Assembly (NCBI GenBank): GCA_041655035.1
Contig: JBAZCN010000146.1
Location: 1 to 7,952 of the forward strand
Reading direction: 5' to 3'
DNA length: 7,952 nt
From: NAT127 sp041655035
GTDB taxonomy: Bacteria > Pseudomonadota > Gammaproteobacteria > Pseudomonadales > Porticoccaceae
Under the pieces are notes generated by a model, which worked only from the letters and a program-made list of their open reading frames with translations, made no database searches and was not told the DNA's origin. Positions 6,547-7,952 of this stretch are shown here, piece by piece; the first letter of the stretch is position 1, and each line of letters begins with the position of its first letter. The position numbers were made by a program, and so were the translations under genes.

Positions 6547-7947
6547 TTAGTCGTAGGCTTTGTTCATCGCCGCGTAGTACGCTTCCCACCACTCCCACTG
6601 CGTGTCGTCCTTCGAGAAGCCCTCAAATACCTTGCCGCCACCCGGCCAGCCCTCCGGCTTGTTCTCCCCCAGAATCGCCTGGTACTTCAGCGTGATGTCA
6701 CGACGACCCTTGTAGCCCTTCGCCGCCAGCGTGATGTGCGGCCAGGTGTCCGTGTCGTCCTGCTCGATCAGCCCCGACGTACCCACCTGCTGCACCGCAC
6801 TGCGCAGCATCTTCTCCTTGGTCTCTTCCGGTGTGTCCTTCTCGGTGAACATCCACGTCCAGAATTCCGAACGGTGCGGCCCGCGCGGCACGATGATGTG
6901 GATCGCCATCGCGCCCAGCACTTCGCCGTCCGGTTGCGGAGCGTACACGAACAGGAAGTTCAGGTTCGGAAAGATGCCTCCCACCTGCGGCGGCGACTTC
7001 ACCAGCAGTTCGATCTGCTTCTCCGACAGGTGCTTCTGCAGTTGCGGCACCAGCTCCTTGTGTATCCCGGGGGGCGCCAGCTTGTACAGCCGGTCCTCCA
7101 GGCTCATGCTCGAGGCGTCCATCTTCTTGGCGATGTCGAACGTGCCCTCGATCGGAATGCAGCGCGCATTGTGCCCATTGGCGGTGACGTTGATGCCGTA
7201 CATCGCCGGCGCCAGATCGGTCGGATCGTCGCCGTCGCTGCGGAACAGCCCCGCCTCGATCAGCCAGCGGTGCAGCGTCAGGGTGTGGAAACCGTCGCCG
7301 CCGGACTGCTCGCCCGAGCATTTCCAGTTGCAGTCGATCGACACCTTCTGCGGCGGACCCAGCACTTCAAGACCGTTGTCCGTGCGGTTCCACAGCATGT
7401 CGAAGTAAAACTTGGCATCGCCCAGGTATTCCTCGAACGACGGGCCCTCGTGGTTCCAGGTGGCGAAGATCAGCCCGCCGTACTGTTCCACCCGCGCCTT
7501 CTTCAGGCCCAGCTCCGACTTGGCGCAGATACTGCCGTGCATCTGCTCCTTCTCCACCGGCGCACCGATGAAGTCGCCGTTCACCCGGAACGCCCAGCCG
7601 TGGTAGATGCATTTGTGCACCGCGGTGTTGCCTTCCTCGCCCAGCGCAACCCGCATCCCCCGGTGCGGGCACACGTTCAGGCTGACGTGGATCTTGCCCT
7701 CACGGTCCCGCGCGACGATCACCAGGTCTTCGCCCATCGGCCGCACCACGTAGTCGTTCGCCGCCGGAATCTCCGACTCGTGGCCCAGCAGGTTCCAACC
7801 CATCCCAAACAGGTTCTCCAGCTCCCACTGGTACAGCTCCTCGTTGCCCATCACGTCCAGCGAAACCTCGCGGGTCTCACGCATGATCAGATCGTCCAGC
7901 GTCTTCCCGCTCGACAGCGTACGGATACTCTTTGTCGCTATGTCCAT
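6547..7947 (-). CDS. Aromatic-ring-hydroxylating dioxygenase, alpha (large) subunit
   Basis: The 466-residue catalytic subunit of a multicomponent Rieske non-heme-iron oxygenase, which uses O2 and electrons from a ferredoxin and reductase to cis-dihydroxylate an aromatic ring in the cytoplasm. The Rieske [2Fe-2S] ligands are C93-P-H95 and C113-I-Y-H116 (CPHRG, CIYHGW). The mononuclear iron site is GGDGFHTLTLH: D218, which bridges electrons between subunits, and ligands H221 and H226. The third carboxylate ligand is probably D397 or D398 in IEQDDTDTW. YLGDAKFYFDML and LEVLGPPQKVSIDCNWKCSGEQ resemble the naphthalene/biphenyl-type and related dioxygenases. The length is normal. The ATG is 5 bp from the window edge, so its ribosome binding site cannot be seen and a slightly earlier start is possible. 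Ferredoxin and reductase genes are absent from the window. The substrate cannot be assigned; an aromatic or polyaromatic hydrocarbon or aromatic acid is plausible. Confidence 0.95.
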   Translation of the reverse strand: MDIATKSIRTLSSGKTLDDLIMRETREVSLDVMGNEELYQWELENLFGMGWNLLGHESEIPAANDYVVRPMGEDLVIVARDREGKIHVSLNVCPHRGMRVALGEEGNTAVHKCIYHGWAFRVNGDFIGAPVEKEQMHGSICAKSELGLKKARVEQYGGLIFATWNHEGPSFEEYLGDAKFYFDMLWNRTDNGLEVLGPPQKVSIDCNWKCSGEQSGGDGFHTLTLHRWLIEAGLFRSDGDDPTDLAPAMYGINVTANGHNARCIPIEGTFDIAKKMDASSMSLEDRLYKLAPPGIHKELVPQLQKHLSEKQIELLVKSPPQVGGIFPNLNFLFVYAPQPDGEVLGAMAIHIIVPRGPHRSEFWTWMFTEKDTPEETKEKMLRSAVQQVGTSGLIEQDDTDTWPHITLAAKGYKGRRDITLKYQAILGENKPEGWPGGGKVFEGFSKDDTQWEWWEAYYAAMNKAYD

Positions 7948-7952
7948 TTTAC

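Noticed and set aside
6731..7408. 225-codon plus-strand ORF opposite the dioxygenase alpha subunit
   Set aside because: Serine- and cysteine-rich translation typical of the reverse strand of a GC-rich gene; the minus frame has complete Rieske and iron-site motifs.

Overview
All recognisable genes in this 8-kb window lie on the minus strand, so transcription runs from high to low coordinates. The window suggests a gammaproteobacterium. The type I-F CRISPR proteins resemble the well-studied Pseudomonas aeruginosa ones closely, including identical numbering of the Cas1 active-site residues. An aromatic ring-hydroxylating dioxygenase points to a hydrocarbon or aromatic degrader. Genus and species cannot be read from the sequence.

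Layout from right to left (5'->3' on the minus strand). A Rieske non-heme-iron dioxygenase large subunit (7947-6547) is followed after 24 bp by its small subunit (6522-5956). Two GC-rich hairpins close that unit. A TetR-family repressor follows (5846-5127) and probably controls the catabolic genes. A 171-bp spacer with two perfect inverted repeats leads to a WYL-domain transcription regulator (4955-3981). A 329-bp spacer then holds a near-consensus gammaproteobacterial LexA-box-like palindrome and an unrecognised 59-codon ORF. The type I-F adaptation genes follow: cas1 (3651-2665) and, overlapping it by ATGA, the cas2-cas3 fusion (from 2668), which runs off the left edge after helicase motif VI. 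The effector genes (cas8f, cas5f, cas7f, cas6f) and any CRISPR array would lie further left; none is in this window.

How the genes work together: the right half is a catabolic module (oxygenase alpha and beta subunits plus a likely TetR regulator), without its ferredoxin and reductase in view. The left half is the adaptation and interference-nuclease end of a type I-F CRISPR-Cas operon. Between them sits a WYL regulator of the architecture often found next to defence genes. I see no wholly new system. The most interesting part is the control region in front of cas1: a WYL regulator, an SOS-like or operator-like palindrome and a small ORF, none of which belongs to the standard I-F operon.
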